This document shows positions 36,117 to 47,669 of a DNA stretch of 64,000 nt, piece by piece. The translations under genes and the position numbers were made by a program. Within the stretch, counting starts at the first letter, position 1; each line of letters begins with the position of its first letter. The notes beneath the pieces are model-generated. The model saw nothing but the letters and a program-made list of their open reading frames with translations, was not told the DNA's origin and searched no databases. Origin of the DNA: Pseudomonas protegens CHA0 (lineage in GTDB: Bacteria; Pseudomonadota; Gammaproteobacteria; Pseudomonadales; Pseudomonadaceae); contig NC_021237.1 in the NCBI RefSeq assembly GCF_000397205.1, positions 5,067,501 to 5,131,500 of the forward strand, given 5' to 3'.

Positions 36117-36305
36117 ATGACTGTAAAAGTAACTGAACGCGACGATTCACATATGTCCCATGAAGGCGTAGCCGCGGGTGTACGGATCTGGGATGTACAT
36201 CAACAAGACATGCTGGTGGGCATGTTCCACTCCGAGAGCGACGCCCACAGCTACAAGGCTGAATTGGAAAAACTCGAGCAGAACCGCGCGCCCCAGAGCT
36301 CCTGA
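36117..36305 (+). CDS. Small hypothetical protein, 62 residues
   Basis: MTVKVTERDDSHMSHEGVAA... is soluble and acidic, with an aromatic beta stretch (GVRIWDVHQQDMLVGMFHS) and a C-terminal helix (AHSYKAELEKLEQ). GGAG lies 8 nt upstream of the ATG, the upstream 60 bp is AT-rich promoter-like sequence, and a strong two-way terminator follows. These signs support a real, probably well-expressed gene. No family recognised. Confidence 0.75.
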   Translation: MTVKVTERDDSHMSHEGVAAGVRIWDVHQQDMLVGMFHSESDAHSYKAELEKLEQNRAPQSS

Positions 36306-36362
36306 CTCGACCTCAGTGCCGGAGTGCCGGGATCTCCACGCGGATCAACGGCCTCCCCCACA

Positions 36363-36397
36363 AACGACAAACCCCGCCATGAGCGGGGTTTGTCGTT
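36363..36397. terminator. Bidirectional terminator
   Basis: AACGACAAACCCCGC (36363-36377) and GCGGGGTTTGTCGTT (36383-36397) form a perfect 15-bp stem with a 5-nt loop, between convergent genes (62-residue gene and the DUF2058 gene). Confidence 0.93.
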
Positions 36398-36406
36398 ATT
36401 CAAGGC

Positions 36407-36946
36407 TTACCACATCAGATCGTCGGGGATCTGGTAGGCCGCGTACGGATCATCTTCATCCGGCGCCTCGGTGGGCGTATTGAGCTGCACGATTCGGCGC
36501 GGGTCGCGCTCCTGGATCTTCAGCGCGGCTTCCCGCGGAATCACCTCGTAGCCGCCGCCATGGTGGACGATGGCCAGGGAGCCGCTGCTCAGCTTGTTGC
36601 GCATGAGGGTATTCACCGACAGGCGCTTGACCTTCTTGTCGTCGACGAAGTTGTAGTAGTCCTCGGTGTTCAGCTTGGGCAGCCGCGACACTTCGATCAG
36701 TTGCTTGACCTGCGCCGCGCGGGCTTTCTGCTCGGCCTTTTCCTGTTGCTGACGGTTGAGCTCCTGGTCGCGCTTGACCTTCTCGGCCATGGCTTCCTGG
36801 GCCGCACGCTGCTGGGAGTCATCGAGTTCGATCTGGCCTTTGTGGGCCAGGCGCTGCTGCTTCTGCTTGTCTTTGCTGACCTGCTTGGCCTGCTTTTGGT
36901 TGACCAGCCCTGCTTTGAGCAACTGGTCGCGAAGGGAAAGGCTCAT
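36407..36946 (-). CDS. DUF2058 (YaiL-type) nucleoprotein/polynucleotide-associated protein
   Basis: The 179-residue protein is highly charged: LRDQLLKAGLVNQKQAKQVSKDKQKQQRLAHKG, a long Lys/Gln-rich helix to about residue 85, then a globular part (LNTEDYYNFVDDKKVKRLSVN, SGSLAIVHHGGGYEVIPREAA). This is the YaiL pattern. E. coli YaiL is described as nucleic-acid associated; the role is unclear. It lies 26 bp after mazG and ends the relA-mazG unit. Confidence 0.88.
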   Translation of the reverse strand: MSLSLRDQLLKAGLVNQKQAKQVSKDKQKQQRLAHKGQIELDDSQQRAAQEAMAEKVKRDQELNRQQQEKAEQKARAAQVKQLIEVSRLPKLNTEDYYNFVDDKKVKRLSVNTLMRNKLSSGSLAIVHHGGGYEVIPREAALKIQERDPRRIVQLNTPTEAPDEDDPYAAYQIPDDLMW

Positions 36947-36972
36947 GGTGCTTACTCACTTAGGCAACGGCC

Positions 36973-37806
36973 TCAGCCGCAGCTGGGCAAATTCTTTTCC
37001 TGACGTTTGGCTTCGCCCCACAGGGCATCCAACTCTTCGAGGGTGCAATCTTCCATGGGACGGGCAGTGTCGCGCAATGCCTGCTCGATAAATCGGAAGC
37101 GTCGGTCGAACTTGGCGTTGGCACCGCGCAGGGCGGTTTCCGGGTCGACCTTGAGGTGCCGGGCCAGGTTGACCACGACAAACAGCAAGTCACCGATTTC
37201 ATCGGTGATCGCCGCCGCATCGTTGTCGGCCATGGCTTCCAGCACTTCATCCAGTTCTTCACGAACCTTGTCCACCACCGGCAGGGCTTCGGGCCAGTCG
37301 AAACCGACCTGGGCCGCACGCTTTTGCAACTTGGCGGCGCGGGACAAGGCCGGCAAGGCCACCGGCACATCATCGAGCAGGGACAACTGCTGGGGAGCCT
37401 CGGACTTCTCCGCGCGCTCCTCGGCCTTGATCTGCTCCCAACGCTCCTTGACCTGGTCTTCATCGAGCCGCGGGATGTCCAGCGGCGCGTACAGGTCCCC
37501 GGTGGGAAATACATGGGGATGCCGGCGGATCAGCTTGCGCGTGATGCCGTCCACCACCGCGTCGAACTCGAAACGCCCCTCCTCCCGGGCCAGCTGGCTG
37601 TAGTACACCACCTGGAACAGCAGGTCCCCCAGCTCGCCCTGCAAGTGGTCGAAGTCGCCGCGCTCGATGGCGTCGGCCACTTCATAGGCCTCTTCCAGGG
37701 TATGGGGGACGATGCTGGCGTAGTTCTGCTTGATGTCCCACGGGCAGCCATACTGCGGGTCGCGCAGGCGCGCCATGAGGTGGAGCAGGTCTTCAAGGCT
37801 GTACAT
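36973..37806 (-). CDS. mazG: Nucleoside triphosphate pyrophosphohydrolase MazG
   Basis: The 277-residue enzyme hydrolyses NTPs to NMP and PPi. Two MazG domains are visible: CPWDIKQNYASIVPHTLEEAYEVADAIERG with the EXXE...ELGDLLFQVV metal site, and the second VREELDEVLEAMADNDAAAITDEIGDLLFVVV. Two starts are possible. ATG 37806 (MYSLEDLLHLM) has GGA 7 nt upstream and is preferred; ATG 37818 (MDELM...) is the alternative. It follows relA by 24 bp; MazG can lower ppGpp effects by nucleotide depletion in E. coli. Confidence 0.93.
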   Translation of the reverse strand: MYSLEDLLHLMARLRDPQYGCPWDIKQNYASIVPHTLEEAYEVADAIERGDFDHLQGELGDLLFQVVYYSQLAREEGRFEFDAVVDGITRKLIRRHPHVFPTGDLYAPLDIPRLDEDQVKERWEQIKAEERAEKSEAPQQLSLLDDVPVALPALSRAAKLQKRAAQVGFDWPEALPVVDKVREELDEVLEAMADNDAAAITDEIGDLLFVVVNLARHLKVDPETALRGANAKFDRRFRFIEQALRDTARPMEDCTLEELDALWGEAKRQEKNLPSCG

Positions 37807-37830
37807 CAGTTCATCCATTTCATACAGGCA

Positions 37831-40074
37831 TCAGGGGGTCCGGTTGCGCCGGGTCTCGATGATGTTAGGCAACTGGGAAATCCGCCCCAACAGGCGACCC
37901 AACGCGTCCAGCCCCGGGATCTCGATAGTCAGGGACATCAACGCGGTGTTGTCCTCCTTGTTCGAGCGGGTGTTGACCGCCAGCACGTTGATCCGCTCGT
38001 TGAGCAGCACCTGGGACACATCACGCAGCAGGCCGGAACGGTCGTAGGCGCGGATGATGATATCCACCGGATAGGTCAGCACCGGCACCGGCCCCCAGCT
38101 GACCTGGATGATCCGCTCCGGCTCGCGCCCGGCCAGTTGCAGCACCGAGGCGCAGTCCTGGCGGTGAATGCTCACGCCGCGGCCCTGGGTGATGTAGCCG
38201 ACGATCGCATCCCCCGGCAATGGCTGGCAGCAGCCGGCCATCTGGGTCATCAGGTTGCCCACGCCCTGGATCTGGATGTCGCCACGCTTGCCCGGCTTGT
38301 AGCCGGCAGCCTTGCGCGGAATCAACTCCAGTTGCTCGTTGCCCCGCTCCGGCTCCACCAATTGCTGGGCCAGGTTGACCAGTTGCGCCAGGCGCAGGTC
38401 CCCCGCGCCCAGGGCGGCGAACATGTCCTCGGCGATCTTCATGTTGGCCTTCTCGGCCAGCTTGTCGAAATCCACCTGTGGCAGGCCGAGTCGGCTCAGT
38501 TCGCGTTCCAGCAGGGTCTTGCCGGCGGCGACGTTCTGATCGCGGGCCTGGAGCTTGAACCAGTGGACGATCTTCGCCCGCGCCCGGGACGTGGTGACAT
38601 AGCCCAGGTTCGGGTTCAGCCAGTCGCGGCTCGGCGTGCCGTGCTTGCTGGTGATGATCTCCACCTGCTCGCCGGTCTGCAGGCTGTAATTGAGCGGCAC
38701 GATGCGCCCGTTGATCTTCGCGCCCCGGCAGTTGTGGCCGATCTCGGTGTGCACCCGGTAGGCGAAATCCAGCGGCGTGGCGCCCTTGGGCAGGTCGATG
38801 GCGTGACCGTCGGGGGTGAAGATGTACACCCGGTCCGGTTCGATATCCACCCGCAGCTGTTCGGCCAGACCGCCGATATCCCCCAGTTCCTCGTGCCATT
38901 CGAGCACCTGGCGCAACCAGGAGATTTTCTCTTCGTAATGGTTGGAGCCGGACTTGACGTCGGTGCCCTTGTACTTCCAGTGCGCGCAAACCCCCAGCTC
39001 CGCCTCTTCGTGCATGGCGTGGGTACGGATCTGCACTTCCAGCACCTTGCCCTCAGGGCCGATCACCGCCGTGTGCAACGAGCGGTAGCCGTTCTCCTTG
39101 GGGTTGGCGATGTAGTCGTCGAACTCTTTGGGGATGTGCCGCCACAGGGTATGCACGATGCCCAGCGCGGTGTAGCAATCGCGCATTTCCGGCACCAGCA
39201 CCCGCACCGCGCGCACGTCGTATATCTGGCTGAATTCCAGGCCCTTGCGCTGCATTTTGCGCCAGATGGAATAGATGTGCTTGGCCCGCCCACTGATGTC
39301 GGCGTTGACCCCGGTGGCCTTCAGTTCGTTCTGCAGCTGGTTCATCACGTCGCTGATGAAACGCTCGCGATCCAGGCGCCGCTCATGCAGCAGCTTGGCG
39401 ATCTGCTTGTACTGCTCGGGCTCCAGGTAACGGAAGGACAGGTCTTCCAGCTCCCACTTGATATGCCCGATACCCAGGCGGTGAGCCAGGGGTGCGTAGA
39501 TGTCGAAGACTTCCCGGGCAACCCGGTTGCGCTTCTCTTCGTCGGCGCTTTTTACCGCTCGAATCGCACAGGTACGCTCGGCCAGCTTGATCAGTGCAAC
39601 CCGCACGTCATCTACCATGGCCACCAGCATCTTGCGCAGGTTTTCCACCTGGGCCTGGGTGCCCAGCACCAGGGACTGGCGGGGGCTGAGGCTGGCGGTA
39701 ATGGCCGCCATGCGCAAGACGCCATCGATCAGCTTGGTGACCACCGGACCAAACCGCTGGCTGACCGCCGGCAACTGGATCTGGCCCTCGCGGACACCCC
39801 GGTAGAGCACCGCGGCAACCAGGGAGTCCTGATCCAGCTTAAGATCGGCGAGGATCTCGGCGATCTCCAGGCCCGTGCTGAAACTCGACACGTCCTCGGG
39901 GCTGAGATTCTTCGTTGCTATGTGCTGCAGTTCCGCCTCGCGAGCGAACTCGCAGGCTTCTTTCAAGGCTTCACGGTCCAGTGCCATGTCGACGCTGACC
40001 GTATGATCGAGCCATGCCTCGAGATTGATACTGCCGTCGGTGTTGATCGGCTGGTGCGCTCTCACCTGTACCAT
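37831..40074 (-). CDS. relA: (p)ppGpp synthetase RelA
   Basis: The 747-residue protein has the RelA order: degenerate HD hydrolase domain (residues ~50-200; the hydrolase HD residues are replaced, as in RelA), synthetase domain (YDVRAVRVLVPEMRDCYTALGIVHTLW, NPKENGYRSLHTAVIGPEGK), TGS domain (IEPDRVYIFTPDGHAIDLPKGATPLDFAYRVH) and C-terminal ACT domain. It makes (p)ppGpp on starved ribosomes. The 5' leader carries a hairpin just before the ribosome-binding site. mazG follows. Confidence 0.96.
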   Translation of the reverse strand: MVQVRAHQPINTDGSINLEAWLDHTVSVDMALDREALKEACEFAREAELQHIATKNLSPEDVSSFSTGLEIAEILADLKLDQDSLVAAVLYRGVREGQIQLPAVSQRFGPVVTKLIDGVLRMAAITASLSPRQSLVLGTQAQVENLRKMLVAMVDDVRVALIKLAERTCAIRAVKSADEEKRNRVAREVFDIYAPLAHRLGIGHIKWELEDLSFRYLEPEQYKQIAKLLHERRLDRERFISDVMNQLQNELKATGVNADISGRAKHIYSIWRKMQRKGLEFSQIYDVRAVRVLVPEMRDCYTALGIVHTLWRHIPKEFDDYIANPKENGYRSLHTAVIGPEGKVLEVQIRTHAMHEEAELGVCAHWKYKGTDVKSGSNHYEEKISWLRQVLEWHEELGDIGGLAEQLRVDIEPDRVYIFTPDGHAIDLPKGATPLDFAYRVHTEIGHNCRGAKINGRIVPLNYSLQTGEQVEIITSKHGTPSRDWLNPNLGYVTTSRARAKIVHWFKLQARDQNVAAGKTLLERELSRLGLPQVDFDKLAEKANMKIAEDMFAALGAGDLRLAQLVNLAQQLVEPERGNEQLELIPRKAAGYKPGKRGDIQIQGVGNLMTQMAGCCQPLPGDAIVGYITQGRGVSIHRQDCASVLQLAGREPERIIQVSWGPVPVLTYPVDIIIRAYDRSGLLRDVSQVLLNERINVLAVNTRSNKEDNTALMSLTIEIPGLDALGRLLGRISQLPNIIETRRNRTP

Positions 40075-40093
40075 CTTGCTTTACCTTCCCTAC

Positions 40094-40112
40094 GACGCAC
40101 ATTCAATGCGTC
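40094..40112 (-). promoter_or_regulatory. Hairpin next to the relA ribosome-binding site
   Basis: On the minus strand GACGCA-ttgaatg-TGCGTC forms a 6-bp stem ending about 20 nt before the relA ATG and immediately before the GGGAAGG Shine-Dalgarno. It could modulate translation; this is inference. Confidence 0.35.
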
Positions 40113-40196
40113 AAATCGCTGACCTTCAACGCTCGGGTGCGGCTCGCAGGGCCAGCGCGCCACTCCCGAAAGACCAGTCGGATTAGACAAGCCATC

Positions 40197-41549
40197 CTAG
40201 CTCGCTTCAAATAACGCCATGGCCTCGACATGCGCCGTCTGAGGAAACATATCGAGGATCCCGGCACGTTTTAATCTATAGCCCTGCTTGATCAGTTCGA
40301 CCGTGTCACGAGCCAAAGTTGCCGGATTGCATGACACGTACACCAACCGCTTGGCACCCAGGGTCGCCAACTGGCGGACCACCTCGAAAGCACCGTCGCG
40401 GGGTGGGTCCAAGAGTACCGCAGAAAAGCCTTCATCAGCCCACTCGGCAGCGCTCAGAGGTTGGGATAAATCGGCTTGAAAAAAGCGCGTGTTATGCAAA
40501 TTGTTGCTGGCGGCATTCTCCGCGGCGCGCGCCACCATGGTCGCCACGCCCTCTACCGCCACCACTTCCCGCACCTGTCGGGCCAACGGCAAGGCGAAGT
40601 TGCCCAGGCCGCAAAACAGGTCCAGCACCCGCTCATCAGCTTGCGGCGCCAGCCACTCCAGGGCCTGGGCGACCATCGCTTCATTGACTCCCGCATTGAC
40701 CTGGATGAAGTCACCCGGCCGATACGCCAGGTGCAGGTCCCAGGTCTCCAGGCGGTAGCCCAGAGCCTGCGATGGATCAAAGGGTTGCGGCTCGCCTTCA
40801 CCGTGCAGCCACAATTGCGCCTGATGGAAATCGCAGAAGTCCTTGAGGATCGTCAGGTCGCTGTCGGACAACGGCGCCATGTGGCGCAACAGCACCGCCA
40901 GGGCCGAACCGCTGAACAACTCCACATGCCCCAGTGCCTGAGGCTTGCTCAAGCGTCGCAGCATGGCGGGCAAACGGTTCATGACAGGTTGCAAGGCCTG
41001 TACCAGCACCGGGCAATCGTCGATGGCGACAATGTCCTGGCTACCGGCAGCGCGAAAACCCACCTCAAGTTGCTTGCCCTTGGCGTCCCAGCGCACCGCC
41101 ACCCGGGCGCGGCGCCGATAGCCGAACTCGGGACCGCTCAAGGGGGCGGCCCAGGCCTCGGGCTCGACACCCGCGACCTTGGACAACTGCTCGGCGAGCA
41201 TGCGCTGTTTCAGGGCAAGCTGCTCGTCATGGGGCAAATGCTGGACACTGCAACCGCCGCAACGCCCGGCATGGGCACAGGCCGCCGGGCGACGCAAATC
41301 ACTGGCGTTGAAGATGCGCTCGGCACGGGCCTCCACCACTTTGCCGTGGCTGCCCAACACCCGAGCTTCGACTTCTTCACCGGCCAGGGCACCGCTGACA
41401 AACCAGGTACGCCCTTCGACAAAGGCAATGCCACGGCCGTCGTTGGCCAGACGCTGAATCGTCAAACGCTGTTTCTTGCCCACCGGAATCTGTGGCGCCC
41501 GGCTACCGCCCGCCGGCTGGAAGCGCAGGCCTCTATCGTGCTTAGCCAT
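40197..41549 (-). CDS. rlmD: 23S rRNA (uracil1939-C5)-methyltransferase
   Basis: The 450-residue enzyme has an N-terminal TRAM domain ([29 protein letters not shown]), an Fe-S cluster Cys set ([14 protein letters not shown] plus Cys in IDDCPVL) and a SAM domain ([16 protein letters not shown]). The catalytic Cys is in [14 protein letters not shown]. The ATG at 41549 overlaps the cysM stop (TGATG) and is chosen over a TTG one codon earlier. Old names rumA/ygcA. Confidence 0.94.
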   Translation of the reverse strand: MAKHDRGLRFQPAGGSRAPQIPVGKKQRLTIQRLANDGRGIAFVEGRTWFVSGALAGEEVEARVLGSHGKVVEARAERIFNASDLRRPAACAHAGRCGGCSVQHLPHDEQLALKQRMLAEQLSKVAGVEPEAWAAPLSGPEFGYRRRARVAVRWDAKGKQLEVGFRAAGSQDIVAIDDCPVLVQALQPVMNRLPAMLRRLSKPQALGHVELFSGSALAVLLRHMAPLSDSDLTILKDFCDFHQAQLWLHGEGEPQPFDPSQALGYRLETWDLHLAYRPGDFIQVNAGVNEAMVAQALEWLAPQADERVLDLFCGLGNFALPLARQVREVVAVEGVATMVARAAENAASNNLHNTRFFQADLSQPLSAAEWADEGFSAVLLDPPRDGAFEVVRQLATLGAKRLVYVSCNPATLARDTVELIKQGYRLKRAGILDMFPQTAHVEAMALFEAS

Positions 41550-42451
41550 CAATTGGGCGCATCGAAAATGCCGGTCGACAGGTAACGATCGCCACGGTCG
41601 CAGATGATCGCGACCATGACCGCGTTTTCCACTTCCCGGGACAGGCGCAGCATCGCTGCCACCGCACCGCCGGAAGAGACGCCACAGAAGATCCCTTCTT
41701 CACGGGCCAGGCGCCGAGTCACGTCTTCGGCCTCGCTCTGGGCCATGTCGACGATCCGGTCGACCCGACTGGCCTGGTAGATCTTCGGCAGGTATTGCTC
41801 GGGCCAGCGGCGAATGCCGGGAATGGCCGAGCCTTCCATCGGCTGCAGACCGACGATCTGCACCGCCGGGTTCTGCTCCTTCAGGTAACGCGAGGTGCCC
41901 ATGATGGTGCCGGTGGTGCCCATCGAGCTGATGAAGTGGGTAATGCTGCCCTGGGTCTGGCGCCAGATTTCCGGGCCGGTGCCGCTGTAGTGGGCCTCAG
42001 GGTTGTCGCCGTTGGCGAACTGGTCGAGCACCTTGCCGCGGCCTTCGGCCTGCATCCGCTCGGCCAGGTCACGGGCGCCTTCCATGCCTTCTTCCTGGCT
42101 GACCAGAATCAACTCGGCGCCGTAGGCGGTCATGGCCGCCTTGCGCTCGGCGCTGGAGTTGTCGGGCATGATCAGGATCATCTTGTAGCCCTTGATCGCT
42201 GCAGCCATGGCCAGGGCGATGCCGGTATTGCCCGAGGTCGCTTCGATCAGGGTATCGCCGGCCTGGATCTGCCCGCGCAACTCGGCGCGGGTGATCATCG
42301 ACAGTGCCGGACGGTCCTTGACCGAACCCGCCGGGTTGTTGCCCTCGAGCTTTAGCAGCAGGGTATTGCTGGTGGCGCCGGGCAGGCGCTGCAGGCGGAC
42401 CAGGGGGGTGTTGCCGACGCAATCGGCGATGGTTGGGTACTGCAAGGTCAT
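41549..42451 (-). CDS. cysM: Cysteine synthase B
   Basis: The 300-residue PLP enzyme makes cysteine from O-acetylserine (or phosphoserine) and sulfide or thiosulfate. It shows [20 protein letters not shown], the PLP-Lys in [33 protein letters not shown] and [15 protein letters not shown]. The shorter C-terminus and sequence favour CysM over CysK. The ATG 42451 is preferred to the ORF start 22 codons earlier. It is coupled to rlmD by TGATG overlap. Confidence 0.95.
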   Translation of the reverse strand: MTLQYPTIADCVGNTPLVRLQRLPGATSNTLLLKLEGNNPAGSVKDRPALSMITRAELRGQIQAGDTLIEATSGNTGIALAMAAAIKGYKMILIMPDNSSAERKAAMTAYGAELILVSQEEGMEGARDLAERMQAEGRGKVLDQFANGDNPEAHYSGTGPEIWRQTQGSITHFISSMGTTGTIMGTSRYLKEQNPAVQIVGLQPMEGSAIPGIRRWPEQYLPKIYQASRVDRIVDMAQSEAEDVTRRLAREEGIFCGVSSGGAVAAMLRLSREVENAVMVAIICDRGDRYLSTGIFDAPN

Positions 42452-42568
42452 GGCGTATTCGCAATCCAGACTGCGGGGGCGCCTATCATACCGGCAAACG
42501 ACCGAGCGCCATATCACGCAAAGTGCGAGCCTTATGGCTTATTGGAATAAGGCAGCCCAGGGCAAGCC

Positions 42569-43924
42569 TCAGGCCGCCAGCAGGCGCACGTGGATGCGCA
42601 AGCCCTGAGCCAGGTTCTGCGCCCACAACTGCCCACCCTGACGCCCTACGGCATTGCGGGCGATGCTCAGGCCCAGGCCGAAACCGCCATCCCCCGGTCG
42701 CGACCCATCCAGACGAGTGAAGGGGGCGAAGATCCTTTCCAGATCCTCTTCAGCCACCCCCGGCCCTTCGTCATCCAGCCACAGGTGCCAGTACTTGCCG
42801 TCGCGCTGGCCTCCGAGGCTGACCCGTGCTCCGGCCGGAGAATGCCGAATAGCGTTGCGCAGGATGTTTTCCAGGGCCTGGGCCAGGGTATTGAGGTGCC
42901 CGCGAACCCAGCAATCGGCCTCCAGCTCGCAACGCAGCTGCTGCGCGGACCAGCCACTCTCGAAGCAGGCATTTTCGCTGAGCATCTCCCACAACGCCTG
43001 GACCTGGATCTGCTCTTGCGGCAGTGGCGCACGCTCGGTGTCCAGCCAGGCCAGTTGCAGGCTGTCCTCCACCAGGCGCTGCATGCCGTCGACCTCCCGC
43101 GCCAAGCGCTCGCGCAGCGCGGCAAGATCACGCTCGCCATCGCAGGCCACGCGCAGGCGGCTCAGGGGGGTGCGCAACTCGTGGGACAGGTCCCGCAACA
43201 ACTGCTGCTGCACCGCCACGGTACTCTGCAGACGTTCGGACATCTGATCGAACGCCCGTCCCAGTTCGCCCAGCTCGTCCCGACGCTGGGTGGTTTCACT
43301 GGACAGCCGCACGTTCAACTGCTCCGCCCGCCAGGCGTTGGCCTGCTCGCGCAACTGGTTCAGCGGCACCACCAGCAAGCGATACAGGCCGACACACAGC
43401 AACAAGGTGAACAGCCCGGGAATCACCCCATTGGTGATCACCTGCCAGAACACCCGGTAGCGCCCCGGCATGAAACGTTGCGGCAACTCGATCACCAGGC
43501 TGCCCAGGGACGGATCCTCGGGAAAGGGTACTTTCAGCCACGGCAGGCCCCGGGCGTGCCGGCTCACCGGCCAGTCGGCACCGCGCAGGAAGGTCAGGCG
43601 CTGGGCCTCCGCCGGCGTCAACGGGTAGCTGCTCAGGGATTGCAGGTCACTGCCAATCACGCCGATCCAGGTTTTCTCGCGGCTGGCGATCTGCTGGATC
43701 CAGGCATCGACACCGGCACTCTGGCCGCCCTTCCAGGCCTGCTCGGCCTCGCGGGCGTAGCTGCCCAAGGTGGCTCTGGCCTCATCGGAGAGGTAGAGGT
43801 TCTTCTGCTCCACATAACGCCCCCAGGACCAGCTCAGCCAGATCATCAACAGGCAGAAAGCTACCAACAGGCACGCCAGCTTCCAGAACAGCGAATGCCG
43901 CCCCGGCAGATCAGACCAGTTCAT
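42569..43924 (-). CDS. pirS: Sensor histidine kinase (PirS-like)
   Basis: The 451-residue kinase has two membrane segments (KLACLLVAFCLLMIWLSW near residue 15; VIPGLFTLLLCVGLYRLLVV near 165) with a periplasmic sensor between. HAMP follows, then the H-box (LLRDLSHELRTPLSRLR) and ATPase domain (ENILRNAIRHSPAG; DDEGPGV; FGLGLSIARNAV). It overlaps the response-regulator gene by 14 bp. Position between gacS and cysM matches P. aeruginosa pirS (PA0930), which senses iron-siderophore status with PirR; orthology is inferred, and the pirA receptor gene usually next to it is absent here. Confidence 0.82.
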   Translation of the reverse strand: MNWSDLPGRHSLFWKLACLLVAFCLLMIWLSWSWGRYVEQKNLYLSDEARATLGSYAREAEQAWKGGQSAGVDAWIQQIASREKTWIGVIGSDLQSLSSYPLTPAEAQRLTFLRGADWPVSRHARGLPWLKVPFPEDPSLGSLVIELPQRFMPGRYRVFWQVITNGVIPGLFTLLLCVGLYRLLVVPLNQLREQANAWRAEQLNVRLSSETTQRRDELGELGRAFDQMSERLQSTVAVQQQLLRDLSHELRTPLSRLRVACDGERDLAALRERLAREVDGMQRLVEDSLQLAWLDTERAPLPQEQIQVQALWEMLSENACFESGWSAQQLRCELEADCWVRGHLNTLAQALENILRNAIRHSPAGARVSLGGQRDGKYWHLWLDDEGPGVAEEDLERIFAPFTRLDGSRPGDGGFGLGLSIARNAVGRQGGQLWAQNLAQGLRIHVRLLAA

Positions 43925-44633
43925 CTAAGGCGCTCAGCACATAACCCTTGCCCCACACGGTTCGCAGCTCACGCTCGCTGTAGCCCAGCGCCTTGAGCTT
44001 GCGGCGGATCTGGCTGACATGCATGTCCAGGCTGCGGTCGTGAGCCGCATAACCGCGTTGCAGTACATGCTGATAAAGGAAGGCCTTGCTCAACACCTCG
44101 TCGCCATTGCGGTGCAAGGTATCCAGCAGGCGGTATTCACTGCGGGTCAGGCCGGCCCATTGCTCGGCAAAGAACACGTCGCTGCGCTCATCGTCGAAGC
44201 GCAGGCTCTGGGCCAGGCTGACGGGTACCGGTGGCATCGGTCGCCGGTCCAGGGCGACCCGGCGCAGGATGGCCTCGATGCGCACACGCAGCTCGGCCAT
44301 GCTGAATGGCTTGGGCAGGTAATCGTCGGCCCCCAGGCGGAAACCGCTGATTCGGTCGGCTTCCGCTCCCAGGGCGGACATCAGCAGCACCGGCGTGGAA
44401 TGGCTCTGGCGAAAGTGCGTGAGCACTTCCAGGCCATCCATTCCGGGCAACAGGATATCCAGCAGCACCACATCGAAAGGTCGGCGCCGGGCAATGCCCA
44501 GCCCTTCCGGGCCGTTCTGGCACCAGGTCACGGCAAAGCCACAATGCTCCAGTTGCTCGCGCACATAGGCACCCAGCACCGGGTCATCTTCAATGGTCAG
44601 AATACGTGGTGGCTCAACAGATACGGGAGTCAT
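43911..44633 (-). CDS. pirR: OmpR-family response regulator (PirR-like)
   Basis: The 240-residue protein has a receiver domain (ILTIEDDPVLGAYVREQLEHCG; phospho-Asp in VVLLDILLPGMDG; Lys in PKPFSMAEL) and a winged-helix output (LTRSEYRLLDTLHRNGDEVLSKAFLYQHVL; DRSLDMHVSQIRRKLKALG). ATG 44633 (MTPVSVEPPRIL) is preferred to the ORF start 13 codons earlier. Divergent from gacS with 219 bp between. Targets would be iron or siderophore genes if it is a true PirR. Confidence 0.83.
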   Translation of the reverse strand: MTPVSVEPPRILTIEDDPVLGAYVREQLEHCGFAVTWCQNGPEGLGIARRRPFDVVLLDILLPGMDGLEVLTHFRQSHSTPVLLMSALGAEADRISGFRLGADDYLPKPFSMAELRVRIEAILRRVALDRRPMPPVPVSLAQSLRFDDERSDVFFAEQWAGLTRSEYRLLDTLHRNGDEVLSKAFLYQHVLQRGYAAHDRSLDMHVSQIRRKLKALGYSERELRTVWGKGYVLSALDELV

Positions 44634-44852
44634 TGACTTCTGCAAGTGATTCTCAGTTGGGCGATTATTCAAGATTGCCCGGATCGCGGCAACCAGTGCC
44701 TTGGTCGCAGCCCGGCTTCAGGCATTTCAGGCGACGGCCGCCCTGGCGCAATTTGCCAAGATCAGCCCCCGGCAAATCGTTACACTGCGCAGGTGGCGCA
44801 TCACGGACGTGCCCGTAGACCTTTCAAAACAGCGTGGAAGCAGGAGAGTTGC

Positions 44853-47606
<2,754 letters not shown>

Positions 47607-47610
47607 CCCA

Positions 47611-47651
47611 GGGCAAGACCTGCCCGGCGCCCAGCCGCCATGCTGGGCGCC
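47611..47651 (+). promoter_or_regulatory. Tandem hairpins between gacS and ldhA
   Basis: GGGCA-agacc-TGCCC (47611-47625) is followed at once by GGCGCCCAGC-cgccat-GCTGGGCGCC (47626-47651), a perfect 10-bp stem. No T run follows, so complete termination is unlikely. The second hairpin ends about 7 nt before the AAGGA of ldhA and may stabilise or attenuate the message. Confidence 0.5.
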
Positions 47652-47669
47652 CCGAACAAGGATGCAGCC

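Noticed and set aside
37156..40122. 988-codon open frame antisense to mazG and relA
   Set aside because: Shadow frame of two certain genes; it spans their boundary.
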